The notes below the pieces were generated by a model. It did no database searches and was not told the origin of the DNA. It was given only the letters and a program-made list of their open reading frames with translations. The translations under genes were made by a program, and so were the position numbers. From Silanimonas sp. (GTDB lineage: Bacteria > Pseudomonadota > Gammaproteobacteria > Xanthomonadales > Xanthomonadaceae): a stretch of 64,000 nucleotides of DNA. Where the stretch lies: contig BPKK01000001.1 in NCBI GenBank assembly GCA_026005095.1, positions 186,001 through 250,000 of the forward strand, given 5' to 3'. Below, piece after piece: positions 35,775-45,769 of the stretch. Numbering within the stretch: position 1 is the first letter of the stretch; each line of letters opens with the position of its first letter.

Positions 35775-36326
35775 ATGGGCAACCGGCTCTCGAAGATCTA
35801 CACCCGCACCGGTGACGACGGCAGCACCGGCCTCGGCGACGGCTCGCGGGTGGCCAAGGACTCCGCCCGGGTCACGGCCTACGGCACGGTGGACGAGGCC
35901 AACAGCGCCATCGGCCTCATCCTCGCCTGCGAGATCCCGGAGGCCGTGCGCGAAGTGCTGGTGGCGGTGCAGCACCAGCTCTTCGACCTCGGCGGCGAGC
36001 TGTGCATCCCCGGGCATGCCGCCATCCAGGACGCCGACATCGAACGGCTGGAGCAGGTGCTGGACCGCTTCAACGCCGACCTGCCGCCGCTCAAGGATTT
36101 CATCCTGCCCGGTGGCGGCCTCGCCGCAGCGCATGGCCACCTCGCCCGCACCATCGTCCGCCGCGCCGAGCGCGAGGTGGTGACGCTCTCGCACCACGAT
36201 GCGGTGCGGCCGCAGGCCATCCGCTACCTCAACCGGCTCTCCGACCTGCTCTTCGTGCTCTGCCGCGTGCTGGCCCGGGAGAGCGGCCATGGCGAAGTGC
36301 TCTGGAACCACGAACGCCGGCGCTGA
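35775..36326 (+). CDS. ATP:cob(I)alamin adenosyltransferase, PduO type
   Basis: A 183-residue enzyme that transfers adenosyl from ATP to reduced cobalamin, forming coenzyme B12. The N-terminal ATP motif TRTGDDGSTGLGDGSRVAKD, the RRAEREVV helix and the YLNRLSDLLFVL end motif are those of the PduO/human MMAB type. No B12 synthesis genes are present, so the cell probably salvages cobalamin or a precursor. The stop overlaps the start of the histone-deacetylase-like gene (TGATG), and the small membrane protein is immediately upstream. Confidence 0.93.
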   Translation: MGNRLSKIYTRTGDDGSTGLGDGSRVAKDSARVTAYGTVDEANSAIGLILACEIPEAVREVLVAVQHQLFDLGGELCIPGHAAIQDADIERLEQVLDRFNADLPPLKDFILPGGGLAAAHGHLARTIVRRAEREVVTLSHHDAVRPQAIRYLNRLSDLLFVLCRVLARESGHGEVLWNHERRR

Positions 36327-37237
36327 TGCGCGTCTACACCCACCCCGCCTGCCTCGCCCACCAGCCCGGCCCTGGCCACCCGGAGAGCCCGGCGCGGCTG
36401 GCGACGGTGCTCGAGGCCCTGCGCGCCGCCTTCCCCGACCTCGACTGGCGCGAGGCCCCACCCGCCCGCCGCGAGCAGCTCGCGCGCGCCCATTCCCCGG
36501 CCCTGCTCGCCCGGGTGCTGGACGCCCGGCCCACGGCCTGGCCGCACCGCCTCGACGAGGACACCCTGATGTCGGCCGACTCGGCCGAGGCCGCGCTGCG
36601 CGCCGCCGGCGCCGTGGTGGCGGCGGTGGATGCGGTGCTGGCCGGCGAGGTGGCGCAGGCCTTCTGCGCCGTGCGCCCGCCCGGCCACCACGCCACCCGC
36701 GACACCCCGATGGGCTTCTGCCTGCTCAATGGCGTGGCGGTGGGCGCGGTGCATGCCCTGGAGGCCCATGGCCTCGCCCGGGTGGCGGTGGTGGATTTCG
36801 ACGTGCACCACGGCAACGGCACCGAGGACATCGCCCTGCGCGAGCCGCGCCTGCAGTACGTCAGCTCGCACCAGGCCCCGCTCTACCCCGGCACCGGCCT
36901 CGAGGACCACGGCGCGCGGGTGCTGAACGCCCCGCTGCCGCCGCGCTGCCCCGGCCTCGCCTTCCGCGAGACCTGGCGCGAGCGCCTGCTGCCGGCCATC
37001 GACCGCTTCGCGCCGCAGCTGATCCTCGTCTCGGCCGGTTTCGACGGCCACCGCCTCGACCCGCTGGCCGACCTCGAGCTCGGCCCCGAGGACTATCGCT
37101 GGCTCTCGGCCGAGTTGGCCGCGCTGGCCCGCCGCCACTGTGGCGGCCGTCTCGTCTCGGTGCTGGAGGGTGGCTACAGCCTCACCGCCCTGCGCGAGTG
37201 CAGCGTGGCCCACCTGCGCGGCCTGCAGGCCGCCTGA
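36326..37237 (+). CDS. Histone-deacetylase superfamily hydrolase
   Basis: A 303-residue zinc hydrolase of the HDAC/acetoin-utilization/acetylpolyamine amidohydrolase superfamily. It has the charge-relay RPPGHHAT, the zinc ligands in VVDFDVHHGNGTEDI, a second metal region in SAGFDGHRLDPL, and an EGGYSL motif near the end. N-terminal YTHPACLAHQPGPGHPESPARL is the usual opening of bacterial class II-like members. Substrates may be acetylated polyamines or protein lysines. The ATG overlaps the adenosyltransferase stop. Confidence 0.9.
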   Translation: MRVYTHPACLAHQPGPGHPESPARLATVLEALRAAFPDLDWREAPPARREQLARAHSPALLARVLDARPTAWPHRLDEDTLMSADSAEAALRAAGAVVAAVDAVLAGEVAQAFCAVRPPGHHATRDTPMGFCLLNGVAVGAVHALEAHGLARVAVVDFDVHHGNGTEDIALREPRLQYVSSHQAPLYPGTGLEDHGARVLNAPLPPRCPGLAFRETWRERLLPAIDRFAPQLILVSAGFDGHRLDPLADLELGPEDYRWLSAELAALARRHCGGRLVSVLEGGYSLTALRECSVAHLRGLQAA

Positions 37238-37264
37238 GGAAGGCCTCGGGCACACCGCCCGGAC

Positions 37265-37675
37265 TCAGCGCGGCCGGAAGTCGAGCGCTGCCGAATTGAT
37301 GCAATAGCGCAGGCCGGTAGGCGGCGGGCCGTCCGGGAAGACATGGCCGAGGTGCGAAGCACAGCGCGCGCAGTGCACCTCGATGCGGTGCATGCCATGC
37401 GAGCGGTCCTCCTTCAGCCCCACCGCCTCGCGGGCGACCGGCCGGGTATAGCTCGGCCAGCCGCTGCCGGAATCGAACTTCGCCGTCGAATCGAACAGCG
37501 CCGCGCCGCAGGCCACGCAGTGGTAGACCCCGTCCTCGTGGTGGTCCCAGTAAGCGCCGCTGAACGGCGGCTCGGTGGCCGAACAGCGGCAGATGGCGTA
37601 CTGCTCGGGACTCAGGCGGGCACGCCATTCCTGCTCGCTGGTCGGCAGGCGGATCTCGGGCTTGGAGCCTTGCAT
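37265..37675 (-). CDS. msrB: Peptide-methionine (R)-S-oxide reductase
   Basis: A 136-residue enzyme that repairs methionine-R-sulfoxide. Structural zinc is bound by two CxxC pairs (CVAC and CARC). The GSGWPSY motif and the catalytic Cys in RYCINSAAL are complete, and [16 protein letters not shown] is the family signature. The ATG at 37673-37675 is chosen; upstream in-frame sequence has no match. No signal peptide, so cytosolic. It is divergent from lptD and joins AhpCF as a second oxidative-damage function in the window. Confidence 0.94.
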   Translation of the reverse strand: MQGSKPEIRLPTSEQEWRARLSPEQYAICRCSATEPPFSGAYWDHHEDGVYHCVACGAALFDSTAKFDSGSGWPSYTRPVAREAVGLKEDRSHGMHRIEVHCARCASHLGHVFPDGPPPTGLRYCINSAALDFRPR

Positions 37676-37747
37676 GGTATTGGACGGGGCTCCCCGCGGC
37701 GCGGGATTTCCCGCAAGCTTAGCGCCCACTGCGTGAGAGGCCCGTCC

Positions 37748-39980
37748 GTGCCCCGATTCCCCCTGCACCCCCTCGCCTGTGCCCTGGCCTTCGCCCTGGC
37801 CCTGCCGGCCTGGGCCTCCGAGGTCCGCGACACCGGCCCGGCCTGGGCCCTGTGCAAGGCGCCCCCTGCCCTCGAGACCCTGCGCACCCTGCCGCCCGAT
37901 GCCCCGCGCGCAGCGTCGCGCCGATACCCCGGCGCGGATCCTCGCCGACCGCCTCGATGTCTCGGAGGCCAGGGTCACCACCTTCAGCGGCCGCGTGGAA
38001 CTACTGCGTGCCGACCAGTGGCTGGGTACCGAGGGCCTGCGCTACGAGCACGAGGCCGGCACCTGGACCAGCCTCGGCCCGGTGCGCTTCGAGGACGAGG
38101 GCCTGAGGCTCACCGCCGAAGGCGCCGACGGCGACGAGGCCAACGACACCGTGCGCCTGCGCGACATCACCTACCAGCTGAGCCAGGGCACCGAAGGCAA
38201 TGGCGTGGCCGTGGCCGTGGTGCGCGAGGGCGAGCGCAGCACTTTCGCCGATGCCAGCTACTCCACCTGCCCGCCCGGACAGCGGCAGTGGGAACTGCGC
38301 GCCGCCACCATCGAGATCGACGACGCTGCCGGGCGCGGCGTGGCCCAGGGCGCCAGCCTGCGCCTGGGCGGCGTGCCGGTGATGTGGCTGCCCTGGCTCA
38401 GCTTCCCCACCAGCGATGCCCGCCGCAGCGGCCTGCTCTACCCCCGGCTCGGCTACCGCGACCGCAACGGCATCGACTACGCCCAGCCGGTCTATCTCAA
38501 TCTCGCGCCGAACTACGACGCCACGATCACCCCGCGCTGGATGTCGCGCCGCGGCCTGATGCTGGGCACCGAGTTCCGCCACCTCGGGCTTGCCAGCGCC
38601 GGCATGCTGGAGGGCACCTGGCTGCCGGACGACGAGCTCGCCGGCCGCGACCGCGGCCTCGTCCGCTGGCAGCACGCCACCCGCCTCGGTCCGCACTGGT
38701 CGGCCCAGGCCCTGCTGCAGCACGTCAGCGACCGCGAGTACCTGCGCGACTTCGGCGACGACCTCGGCCGCAACGTCCTCACCCTGCTGCCGAGCCAGAT
38801 GCGCCTGGACGGCCGCGGCCGCCACTGGAGCACCTCGCTCTCGCTGGAGCGCTGGCAGGCGGCCAACCCGGTGGTGGCGCCCGGCAGCGAGCCCTTCGCC
38901 CGCCTGCCGCGCCTACGCTCGCACTGGCAGCAGCCGCTCCTGCCCTGGCTGGAGCTCGGCCTCCATGCCGAGGCCGTGCGCTTCGAGCACGAGGACCGGC
39001 CCGGCGGCCAGCGCCTCGACCTGATGCCCGGCCTCCGCCTCGACTTCGGCGGCCCGGCCTGGTTCTTCCGGCCGGAATTGGCCTGGCGCTACACCGGCTA
39101 TTCCCTGGAGCGCGACCCGCTGGCCCCGGCCATCGACCGCAGCCCGAGCCGCAGCCTGCCGGTTGCCAGCCTCGATCTCGGGCTCGCCTTCGAGCGCACG
39201 CTCACTCTGTTCGGCCGCGAGGCGATCCAGACCCTGGAGCCGCGCCTCTACTACCTGCGCGTGCCCTACCGCGACCAGGACGCCCTGCCGCTGTTCGATA
39301 CCCAGCCGCTCACCTTCAGCTGGCCGGGCCTGTTCCGGCAGAACCGCTACTCGGGCGCCGACCGCCAGGCCGATGCCAACCAGGCCACGCTGGCCATCAC
39401 CAGCCGCCTGCTCGATGGCGAGGACGGCCGCGAGCGTCTCTCGCTCAGCCTGGGCCGCGTGCTCTATTTCGACACGCCGCGCCTGCGGCTGCCCGGCGAA
39501 CCGCTGCCAGAGGGGGGCGGCTCGGCCTATGTCGGCGAGGCCGACTGGCGGGTCTCCGACCGCTGGAGCCTCTCGCTGGCCCAGCAGTGGCATCCGGGCA
39601 ACCGCGGCACCGAGCTCTCGGCGCTGCGCAGCCAGTGGCGCTTCGCCGAGCGCGGCGTGCTGAACGCCAGCTACCGCTACCGCAAGGACCTGCTGGAACA
39701 GGCCGACTTGAGCTTCATCGCCCCGATCGACGCCCACTGGCGCACCGTGGGGCGCTGGGTCTGGTCGCTGCGCGAGCGCCGCACCCTCGAGGCCCTGGGA
39801 GGCGTGGAATGGCGCAGCTGCTGCATGGCGGTGCGGGTTCTCGCCCGCGATTACATCCGCGACCTGAACGCCGAACGCAACCTCGGCATCTACGTGGAAA
39901 TCGAGCTGAACGGCCTCGGCCGCTTCGGGCGCGATTCAGAGCGCCTGTTGTCCGATGCTATCCTCGGCTATACGCCCTAG
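37748..39980 (+). CDS. lptD: LPS-assembly protein LptD, interrupted by a one-base frameshift
   Basis: LptD is the outer-membrane barrel that inserts lipopolysaccharide with LptE. A GTG at 37748 behind GAGAGG opens a signal peptide ([16 protein letters not shown]). After about 55 residues the frame must shift near 37895-37925, by removal of one base, to reach [20 protein letters not shown], the start of the OstA/LptD periplasmic domain. The barrel part then runs uninterrupted to a TAG at 39980, with [19 protein letters not shown] and a paired CC near the end ([10 protein letters not shown]), which is the conserved disulphide site. About 743 residues, normal for Xanthomonads. As LptD is normally essential in LPS-bearing cells, a sequence error is more likely than a mutation. 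Confidence 0.88.
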
Positions 39981-40018
39981 ATCCTGCGCAGCCGCGCGCC
40001 AGAGCCCGTTTCCGCCCC

Positions 40019-41332
40019 ATGTCGAAGCCCTTCCTCGCCGGCCTGCTGGCCGCCAGCCTCGCCGCCTTCCTCCCGGCCCCCGCCCCTGCCCAACTGCTCG
40101 GCGGCACCGGGGCCAGCGCCGGCCCGATCGACGGCATCGTGGCCGTGGTGGACGAGGACGTGATCCTGCGTTCCGAACTGGAACAGGCGGTGGCCAACGT
40201 GCGCCTGCAGTACCGGGGCCGCGAGAACCAGCTGCCGCCCGAGGACGTGCTGCGCCGTCAAGTGCTGGAGCGCCTGGTGTTGCTGCGCCTGCAGGTGGCG
40301 CGCGCCGAGAACTCGGGCATCCGCATCGGCGATACCGAGCTCAATCAGACCATCCAGAGCATCGCCCAGCGCTCCGGCGGCACCGTCGAGCAGCTGCGCG
40401 CCTCGATCGAGGCCCAGGGCCTGAGCTTCGAGGACTACCGCCGCAGCGTGCGCGAGGAGTTGCAGATCCGCCGCCTGCAGCAGCGCGTGGTGCAGAGTCG
40501 GGTGGTGGTGAGCGAGTCGGAGATCGACCAGCTGCTCGCCCAGCGCGACTTCGACAGCACCGAATACCGGCTGGCCAATATCCTCGTCGCCCTGCCCGAC
40601 GGCGCCACGCCGGAGCAAATCGCCATCGCCGAGCAGAAGATCCGCGGCATCAAGGGTCTGCTCGACCGCGGCGAGATGGACTTCCGCGCCGCGGCCATCC
40701 GCTATTCCGACGATCGCAACGCGCTCGAGGGCGGCGATCTGGGCTGGCGCGAGCTCTCCTCGATCCCGGCGCGCTTCGCCGAGATCATTCAGTCGCTGCA
40801 ACCGGGCCAGTACACCGAGCCCGTGCGCGGCCCGAGCGGCTTCCAGATGGTGCAGCTGGTGGAGAAACGCCAAGCCGGCGCCCAGACCATCACCGAGTAC
40901 CAGGCCGACCACCTGATGATCGCGGTGAACGACCTCGTCGGCGAGGAGACCGCTCGCCGTCGCATCGAAGAGCTGCGTGCCCGCATCGTCGCCGGCGAGG
41001 ATTTCGCCAAGCTGGCGCGCGAGTTCTCCAACGACACCTTCAGCCGCAACCGCGGTGGCCGCCTCGACTGGTTTGCCGAAGGAACCTTCGGTCCTGCCAT
41101 CGCCGCCCAGCTCTCCGCCCTCGCCGACGGCCAACTCTCGGAGCCCTTCCGCACCGAGGCCGGCTGGCATCTGCTGCGCCGGGTGGCCAGCCGCCAGCAA
41201 GACGTGAGCGAGGAGAACCGCCGCGACCGCGCCCGCCAGATCATCGGCGAGCGCAAGGCGCAGGACGAATTCGAACGCTTCCTGCGCCAGCTGCGCGCCG
41301 ACGCCTACGTCGAGTCGCGGCTCGGCGCCTGA
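40019..41332 (+). CDS. surA: Periplasmic peptidyl-prolyl isomerase and OMP chaperone SurA
   Basis: A 437-residue periplasmic chaperone that guides outer-membrane barrels, LptD prominent among them, to the BAM complex. A Sec signal (LAGLLAASLAAFLPAPAPAQ) is followed by the N-terminal chaperone core (GIVAVVDEDVILRSELEQA). Two parvulin domains sit at about residues 180-280 and 290-390, with a GGDLGWRELSSIP segment in the first and a GGRLDWFAEGTFGP segment in the second. A C-terminal helix completes the core. It follows lptD by 38 bases in the classical lptD-surA-pdxA-rsmA-apaGH order. Confidence 0.95.
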   Translation: MSKPFLAGLLAASLAAFLPAPAPAQLLGGTGASAGPIDGIVAVVDEDVILRSELEQAVANVRLQYRGRENQLPPEDVLRRQVLERLVLLRLQVARAENSGIRIGDTELNQTIQSIAQRSGGTVEQLRASIEAQGLSFEDYRRSVREELQIRRLQQRVVQSRVVVSESEIDQLLAQRDFDSTEYRLANILVALPDGATPEQIAIAEQKIRGIKGLLDRGEMDFRAAAIRYSDDRNALEGGDLGWRELSSIPARFAEIIQSLQPGQYTEPVRGPSGFQMVQLVEKRQAGAQTITEYQADHLMIAVNDLVGEETARRRIEELRARIVAGEDFAKLAREFSNDTFSRNRGGRLDWFAEGTFGPAIAAQLSALADGQLSEPFRTEAGWHLLRRVASRQQDVSEENRRDRARQIIGERKAQDEFERFLRQLRADAYVESRLGA

Positions 41333-41335
41333 GCC

Positions 41336-42340
41336 GTGGCCAGCCTGCCGCGGCTCGCGCTGGTGCCCGGCGAGCCGGCCGGCGTCGGCCCCGAGCTCTG
41401 CGTCCGCATCGCCCAAGACCCCTGGCCCGCGCGGCTCGTGGCCTATGGCGATGGCGAGACTCTGCTCGCCGCCGCCCGCGCCCTCGGCCTGCCGCTGCGC
41501 CTCCTCGGCCCCGGTGGGGAAAGCGCCCCGGGCGAACTGCCCCTCGTCGAGCATGCCAACACCCGCCCCACGCGCTTCGGCCATGCCGACCCCAGCAATG
41601 CCGCCGCCGTGATCGGCGCCCTGCGCAGCGCCGCGGCCGATGCCCTTGTGGGAACGATCGACGGCCTCGTCACCGGACCGGTGCACAAGGCCAGCATCAA
41701 CCGCGGCGGCATTCCCTACACCGGCACCACCGAACTGCTGGCCGAAGCTGCGGGCAGCGAGGTGGTGATGATGCTGGCCAACCCGCGGCTGCGGGTGGCA
41801 CTCGCCACCACCCACCTGCCGCTGCGCGCCGTGCCCGGAGCTCTCACCCCCGCCCTGCTGGAGCGGGTGCTGCGCATCACCGACGCCGCCCTGCGCCGGG
41901 ATTTCGGCCTGACGAACCCACGCCTCCGCGTGCTGGGCCTGAACCCGCATGCGGGGGAGTCGGGGGAGTTGGGGCGCGAGGAGATCGAGGTGATCATCCC
42001 GGTGCTGGAGCGCCTGCGCGCCGAGGGCCTGCGGCTCGAGGGCCCGCTGCCCGCCGATACCGCTTTCCTGCCGCAGCAGCGCGGGACCTTCGACGCCGTG
42101 GTGGCGATGTACCACGACCAGGGCCTGCCGGTGCTGAAGGCAAGCGGCTTCGAGGAAGCGGTAAACCTCACCCTCGGCCTACCCTTCCCGCGGGTGGCCG
42201 TGGACCACGGCACCGCCCTCGAACTGGCCGGCCGCGGCCTTGCCGACGCCTCCAGCCTGCGCCATGCGGTGGCACTCTGCGCCCGACTGGCCGCCCGGCG
42301 CGCCGGCAGCCAGCCCCACGATGAAGGAAGGCCCGCATGA
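41336..42340 (+). CDS. pdxA: 4-hydroxythreonine-4-phosphate dehydrogenase
   Basis: A 334-residue NAD-dependent enzyme of pyridoxal phosphate synthesis. Metal and substrate motifs are DGLVTGPVHKASIN, ATTHLPLRAVPG, LGLNPHAGESGELG and YHDQGLPVLKASGFEEAVN. At the usual GHTE substrate site the protein has GTTE, which I believe is a lineage variant rather than damage. It starts with GTG at 41336, three bases after the surA stop, and its stop overlaps the rsmA start by ATGA, so translation is likely coupled. Confidence 0.95.
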   Translation: MASLPRLALVPGEPAGVGPELCVRIAQDPWPARLVAYGDGETLLAAARALGLPLRLLGPGGESAPGELPLVEHANTRPTRFGHADPSNAAAVIGALRSAAADALVGTIDGLVTGPVHKASINRGGIPYTGTTELLAEAAGSEVVMMLANPRLRVALATTHLPLRAVPGALTPALLERVLRITDAALRRDFGLTNPRLRVLGLNPHAGESGELGREEIEVIIPVLERLRAEGLRLEGPLPADTAFLPQQRGTFDAVVAMYHDQGLPVLKASGFEEAVNLTLGLPFPRVAVDHGTALELAGRGLADASSLRHAVALCARLAARRAGSQPHDEGRPA

Positions 42341-43167
42341 GCCTCGAGGCCCACCGCCACAAGAAACAGCTCGGCCAGCATTTCCTCTCCAGCCCCGGTG
42401 TGGTCGAGAAGATCGTCCGGGCCATCGATCCTAGGCCCGGCGAGTTCCTGGTCGAGATCGGCCCCGGCGCCGGAGCCCTCACCTTCCCGCTCCTGCGCGC
42501 CCATGGCGAACTCACGGTGATCGAGTTCGACCGCGACCTGATCGAGCCGCTCGCCATCGAGGGCGCGAAGCACGGCCGGCTCACCATCGTCCACCGCGAC
42601 GTGCTTCAGGTGGATTTCGCCAAGCTGGGCCAGGGCCACGAGGTGGAAGGCCCACTGCGCCTCGTCGGTAACCTGCCCTACAACATCTCCACGCCGATCC
42701 TGTTCCACGTCATGGAGCACGCGGAGGCGGTGCAGGACATGCATTTCATGCTGCAGAAGGAGGTGGTGGACCGCATGGCCGCCGCCCCGGGCAGCAAAAC
42801 CTACGGCCGGCTCTCGGTGATGCTGCAGGCGGTGTGCCGGGTCACGCCACTGTTCGACGTGCCGCCGGGCGCCTTCACGCCGCCGCCGAAGGTGGATTCG
42901 GCCGTGGTGCGGCTGGTGCCGCGTCCGTCTGCCGAAGTGGGCGTGAAGGACCCCCGGCACTTCGCCCGCACCGTGGCGGCGGCCTTCGCGCAGCGGCGCA
43001 AGACCCTGCGCAATGCCCTCGCCCCGGTCTGCGGGCCCGAGGCCCTCCGCGCCGCTGGCATCGATCCTGGCGCACGCGCCGAGCAGGTACCGGTGCAGGC
43101 CTTCATCACCCTGAGCAACCAGCTTTCCGAAGCGGGGCTCTCGCCGCCTGAAGCCGCGCCGCTTTAA
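42337..43167 (+). CDS. rsmA: 16S rRNA (adenine-1518/1519-N6)-dimethyltransferase
   Basis: RsmA (KsgA) dimethylates two adjacent adenines in helix 45 of 16S rRNA late in small-subunit assembly. The 276-residue protein has [19 protein letters not shown] at the N-terminus, the SAM site [15 protein letters not shown], and the catalytic NLPYNIST motif. The C-terminal domain has [12 protein letters not shown]. The ATGA overlap with pdxA and the short gap to apaG place it in the lptD operon. TAA stop at 43165-43167. Confidence 0.95.
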   Translation: MSLEAHRHKKQLGQHFLSSPGVVEKIVRAIDPRPGEFLVEIGPGAGALTFPLLRAHGELTVIEFDRDLIEPLAIEGAKHGRLTIVHRDVLQVDFAKLGQGHEVEGPLRLVGNLPYNISTPILFHVMEHAEAVQDMHFMLQKEVVDRMAAAPGSKTYGRLSVMLQAVCRVTPLFDVPPGAFTPPPKVDSAVVRLVPRPSAEVGVKDPRHFARTVAAAFAQRRKTLRNALAPVCGPEALRAAGIDPGARAEQVPVQAFITLSNQLSEAGLSPPEAAPL

Positions 43168-43181
43168 GTAGAATCGGCGCC

Positions 43182-43562
43182 ATGCCGAACTCCCGCTATG
43201 CCATCTCGGTGGCCGTGGCCACCCGCTTTCTCGACGAGCAGAGCGCCCCCGAGGAGGGCCGCTACGTCTTTGCCTACACCATCCGCATCGCCAATGTCGG
43301 CGAAGTGGCCGCGCGCCTGCTCTCGCGGCACTGGCTGATCACCGACGCCAACGGCAAAGTGCAGGAAGTACGCGGCGAGGGCGTGGTCGGCCAGCAGCCC
43401 TGGCTGAAGCCCGGCGCCGAGTTCGAATACACCTCCGGCGCGGTGCTCGAGACTTTCTGCGGGCAGATGCGCGGCAGCTACCAAATGCTGGCCGACGACG
43501 GCACCGAGTTCGATGCCGAGATCGCGCCCTTCGCGCTCAGCATCCCGCGGACCCTGCACTGA
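43182..43562 (+). CDS. apaG: ApaG/Co2+-Mg2+ efflux-associated protein
   Basis: A 126-residue beta-sandwich protein of the ApaG family; physiological role still debated (linked genetically to cobalt resistance and magnesium efflux). Family landmarks are [24 protein letters not shown], given here in part, and the [17 protein letters not shown] end. The gene could also be served by its own promoter: TAGAAT at 43169-43174 lies seven bases before the ATG, which would give a leaderless transcript. Its stop overlaps the apaH ATG (TGATG). Confidence 0.93.
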   Translation: MPNSRYAISVAVATRFLDEQSAPEEGRYVFAYTIRIANVGEVAARLLSRHWLITDANGKVQEVRGEGVVGQQPWLKPGAEFEYTSGAVLETFCGQMRGSYQMLADDGTEFDAEIAPFALSIPRTLH

Positions 43563-44404
43563 TGGCGACCTATGCGATCGGCGACCTGCAGGGCTGCCAC
43601 GACGTCCTGCTGCGCCTGCTCGACGCCATCCACTTCGACCCGGCGAAGGACAGCCTGTGGTTCTGCGGTGACCTCGTGAACCGCGGTGGGCAGTCGCTGG
43701 AGACGCTGAAGCTGCTTCACTCGTTGCGGGAACACATCGTGGTCACGCTGGGCAATCACGACCTCTCGCTGCTCGCCATCGCCGGCCGCCGCCCGGAGGA
43801 ACAGCGCCGGGTGAACCCCGACCTGCAACGGGTACTGTTCGACGACGAAGCGCCGGTGCTGCTCGACTGGCTGCGCCGGCAAAAGCTGATGCACGTGGAC
43901 CGCGGCCTCGGCTTCGCCATGGTGCATGCCGGTCTCGCCCCGAAGTGGACGATCAAGATCGCCGAGGCCCGCGCCCGCGAGGTGGAGGAGAAGCTGCGCG
44001 GCGAGGCCGGGGCGCGGCTGCTCAAGAACATGTATGGCGACAAGCCAAACTGGTCGCCCAAGCTGGAGGGCATCGACCGCTGGCGGGCGATCATCAACGT
44101 GTTTACCCGCATGCGCTACTGCACGCCTGGCGGGCGCATCGCCTTCGACGAGAAAGGCCGGCCCGGCACCCAGAAAGCCGGGCTCTACCCCTGGTTCTCG
44201 GTGCCCGGCCACGTCGAGCGCGAACTGCCGATCGTCTTCGGCCACTGGAGCACCCTCGGCCTGTTCCAGGGCGTGGGCGTGCACGGCATCGACACCGGCG
44301 CGGTCTGGGGCGGCCGGCTCACCGCGCTCGAACTCGGCCCGGAACCGCGGGTGCACCAGGTGCCCGGCCGGGTCGTGTCCGGCCCGCCGGCAGCGCAGGA
44401 CTGA
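43562..44404 (+). CDS. apaH: Symmetrical diadenosine tetraphosphatase ApaH
   Basis: A 280-residue metallophosphatase that cleaves Ap4A to two ADP and also decaps NpnN-capped RNA. Its metal motifs are IGDLQGCHDVLLRLL, CGDLVNRGGQSLETL and TLGNHDLSLLAIAG, followed by VHAGLAPKWT and a C-terminal GHWSTLGLFQG. The second motif has NRGG where E. coli reads ARGP, a tolerated change. Last gene of the lptD operon; it ends one base from the convergent folA stop. Confidence 0.95.
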   Translation: MATYAIGDLQGCHDVLLRLLDAIHFDPAKDSLWFCGDLVNRGGQSLETLKLLHSLREHIVVTLGNHDLSLLAIAGRRPEEQRRVNPDLQRVLFDDEAPVLLDWLRRQKLMHVDRGLGFAMVHAGLAPKWTIKIAEARAREVEEKLRGEAGARLLKNMYGDKPNWSPKLEGIDRWRAIINVFTRMRYCTPGGRIAFDEKGRPGTQKAGLYPWFSVPGHVERELPIVFGHWSTLGLFQGVGVHGIDTGAVWGGRLTALELGPEPRVHQVPGRVVSGPPAAQD

Positions 44405-44978
44405 TCAGCCCGTCTCGGTCCGCCGAACGTAATCGGCGAAACGGAAGGCGAAGGCATGCCGGGCGTCGGCCGGATGCGCCTCGCTGTCGGTCATGGTCCA
44501 TTCGGATGCGTCGAAGCGCGGAAACCAGGCATCGGCGCCTTCCACCCGGGTATCCACCCAGGTGAGGTGCAGGCGGCGTGCCCGCGGCAGGGCCTGGGCA
44601 TAGACCTCGCCGCCGCCGATCACCATCAGGACGGGAGGCGGGATCGAGGTCTTTGCCGCCCCCTCCGCCACAGCGGCGCCCGCAGCCGCCACGGCACGCA
44701 GCGCCGCGTCCATCGACGGCACCGCCTCCATCCCCGCGAAAGGCACGCGGCCGCTGCGCGTGAGCACCAGATTGCGCCGCCCCGGCAGGGCCCGGCCCAG
44801 CGATTCGGCGGTTCTTCCGGCCCATGAGGAGGGGATGGCCCAGCGTCAGCGCCTTGAACCGCCTGAGGTCGTCGGGCAGCGACCAGGGCAGGGCATTGCC
44901 GCGGCCGATGGCGAAATCCCGGTCCAGCGCGGCGACCAGCGCGATGTCGATGCCTGCGGGCGAGGCAGGGCCACTCAC
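44405..44978 (-). CDS. folA: Dihydrofolate reductase, interrupted by a one-base frameshift
   Basis: DHFR regenerates tetrahydrofolate consumed by thymidylate synthase, encoded directly upstream. The GTG start at 44976-44978 overlaps the thyA stop by GTGA. The first 55 residues ([24 protein letters not shown], given in part, and [13 protein letters not shown]) hold the NADPH and folate pocket. The rest ([21 protein letters not shown], in part; [35 protein letters not shown]) is in another frame. Dropping one base at about 44811-44817 joins them into about 190 residues. The complete domain order and the usual essential role favour a sequence error. Confidence 0.88.
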
Positions 44979-45769
44979 ACCGCCACCGGGGCCTTGATGG
45001 CCGGGTGCGGGTCGTAGCCGACGAGTTCGATGTCCTCGTAGCGGAAGGCCAGCAGTTCGCGCACCGCCGGGTTCAGGCGCACCGTGGGCAGGGCACGGTG
45101 CTCGCGCGAGAGTTGCTCGCGCACCTGGTCGACATGGTTCGAGTAGATATGGCAATCGCCGCCGGTCCAGACGAAATCGCCGAGGCCAAGATCGCAGCAG
45201 TGAGCGATCATCTGGGTGAGCAGAGCATAGCTGGCGATGTTGAAGGGCACGCCGAGGAACAGGTCGGCCGAGCGCTGGTAGAGCTGGCAGCTCAGCCGGC
45301 CATCGGCCACGTAGAACTGGAACAGGGCATGGCAGGGCATCAGGGCCATCGCCGGCAGGTCGGCCACGTTCCAGGCACTCACCACCAGGCGGCGCGAATC
45401 CGGAGTGCGCCGGATCTGCTCCACCACCTCACTGATCTGGTCGATCGTCCGACCATCCGGCGCCGCCCAGCTGCGCCACTGCTTGCCGTACACCGGCCCG
45501 AGCTCGCCGCGCTCGTCGGCCCACTCGTCCCAGATGCTGACCCCGTTCTCCTTGAGATAGGCGATATTGGTCTCGCCGCGCAGGAACCAGAGCAGCTCGT
45601 GCACCACCGATTTCCAGTGCACCTTCTTGGTAGTGACGAGCGGGAAGCCGGCGCCGAGGTCGAAGCGCATCTGCGCCCCGAACACACTGCGGGTGCCGGT
45701 GCCGGTGCGGTCGGTCTTCACCGCGCCATGTGCCAAAACGTGGGCGAGCAGGTCGTGGTAGGCCTGCAT
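44975..45769 (-). CDS. thyA: Thymidylate synthase
   Basis: ThyA converts dUMP to dTMP with methylene-tetrahydrofolate. From the ATG at 45767-45769 it is 264 residues, exactly the E. coli length, starting [12 protein letters not shown]. The catalytic Cys lies in [13 protein letters not shown], the dUMP site in [19 protein letters not shown], and [12 protein letters not shown] forms the standard C-terminus. It is in frame with the upstream lgt gene with no stop between, so a naive reading gives a fused protein; I consider this an artefact of one extra base in lgt. Its stop overlaps folA. Confidence 0.94.
   Translation of the reverse strand: MQAYHDLLAHVLAHGAVKTDRTGTGTRSVFGAQMRFDLGAGFPLVTTKKVHWKSVVHELLWFLRGETNIAYLKENGVSIWDEWADERGELGPVYGKQWRSWAAPDGRTIDQISEVVEQIRRTPDSRRLVVSAWNVADLPAMALMPCHALFQFYVADGRLSCQLYQRSADLFLGVPFNIASYALLTQMIAHCCDLGLGDFVWTGGDCHIYSNHVDQVREQLSREHRALPTVRLNPAVRELLAFRYEDIELVGYDPHPAIKAPVAV

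Noticed and set aside
41336-42340. PdxA inactivation because GHTE reads GTTE
   Set aside because: All other metal and substrate motifs are intact, and I recall this variant from related lineages. Not reported as damage.
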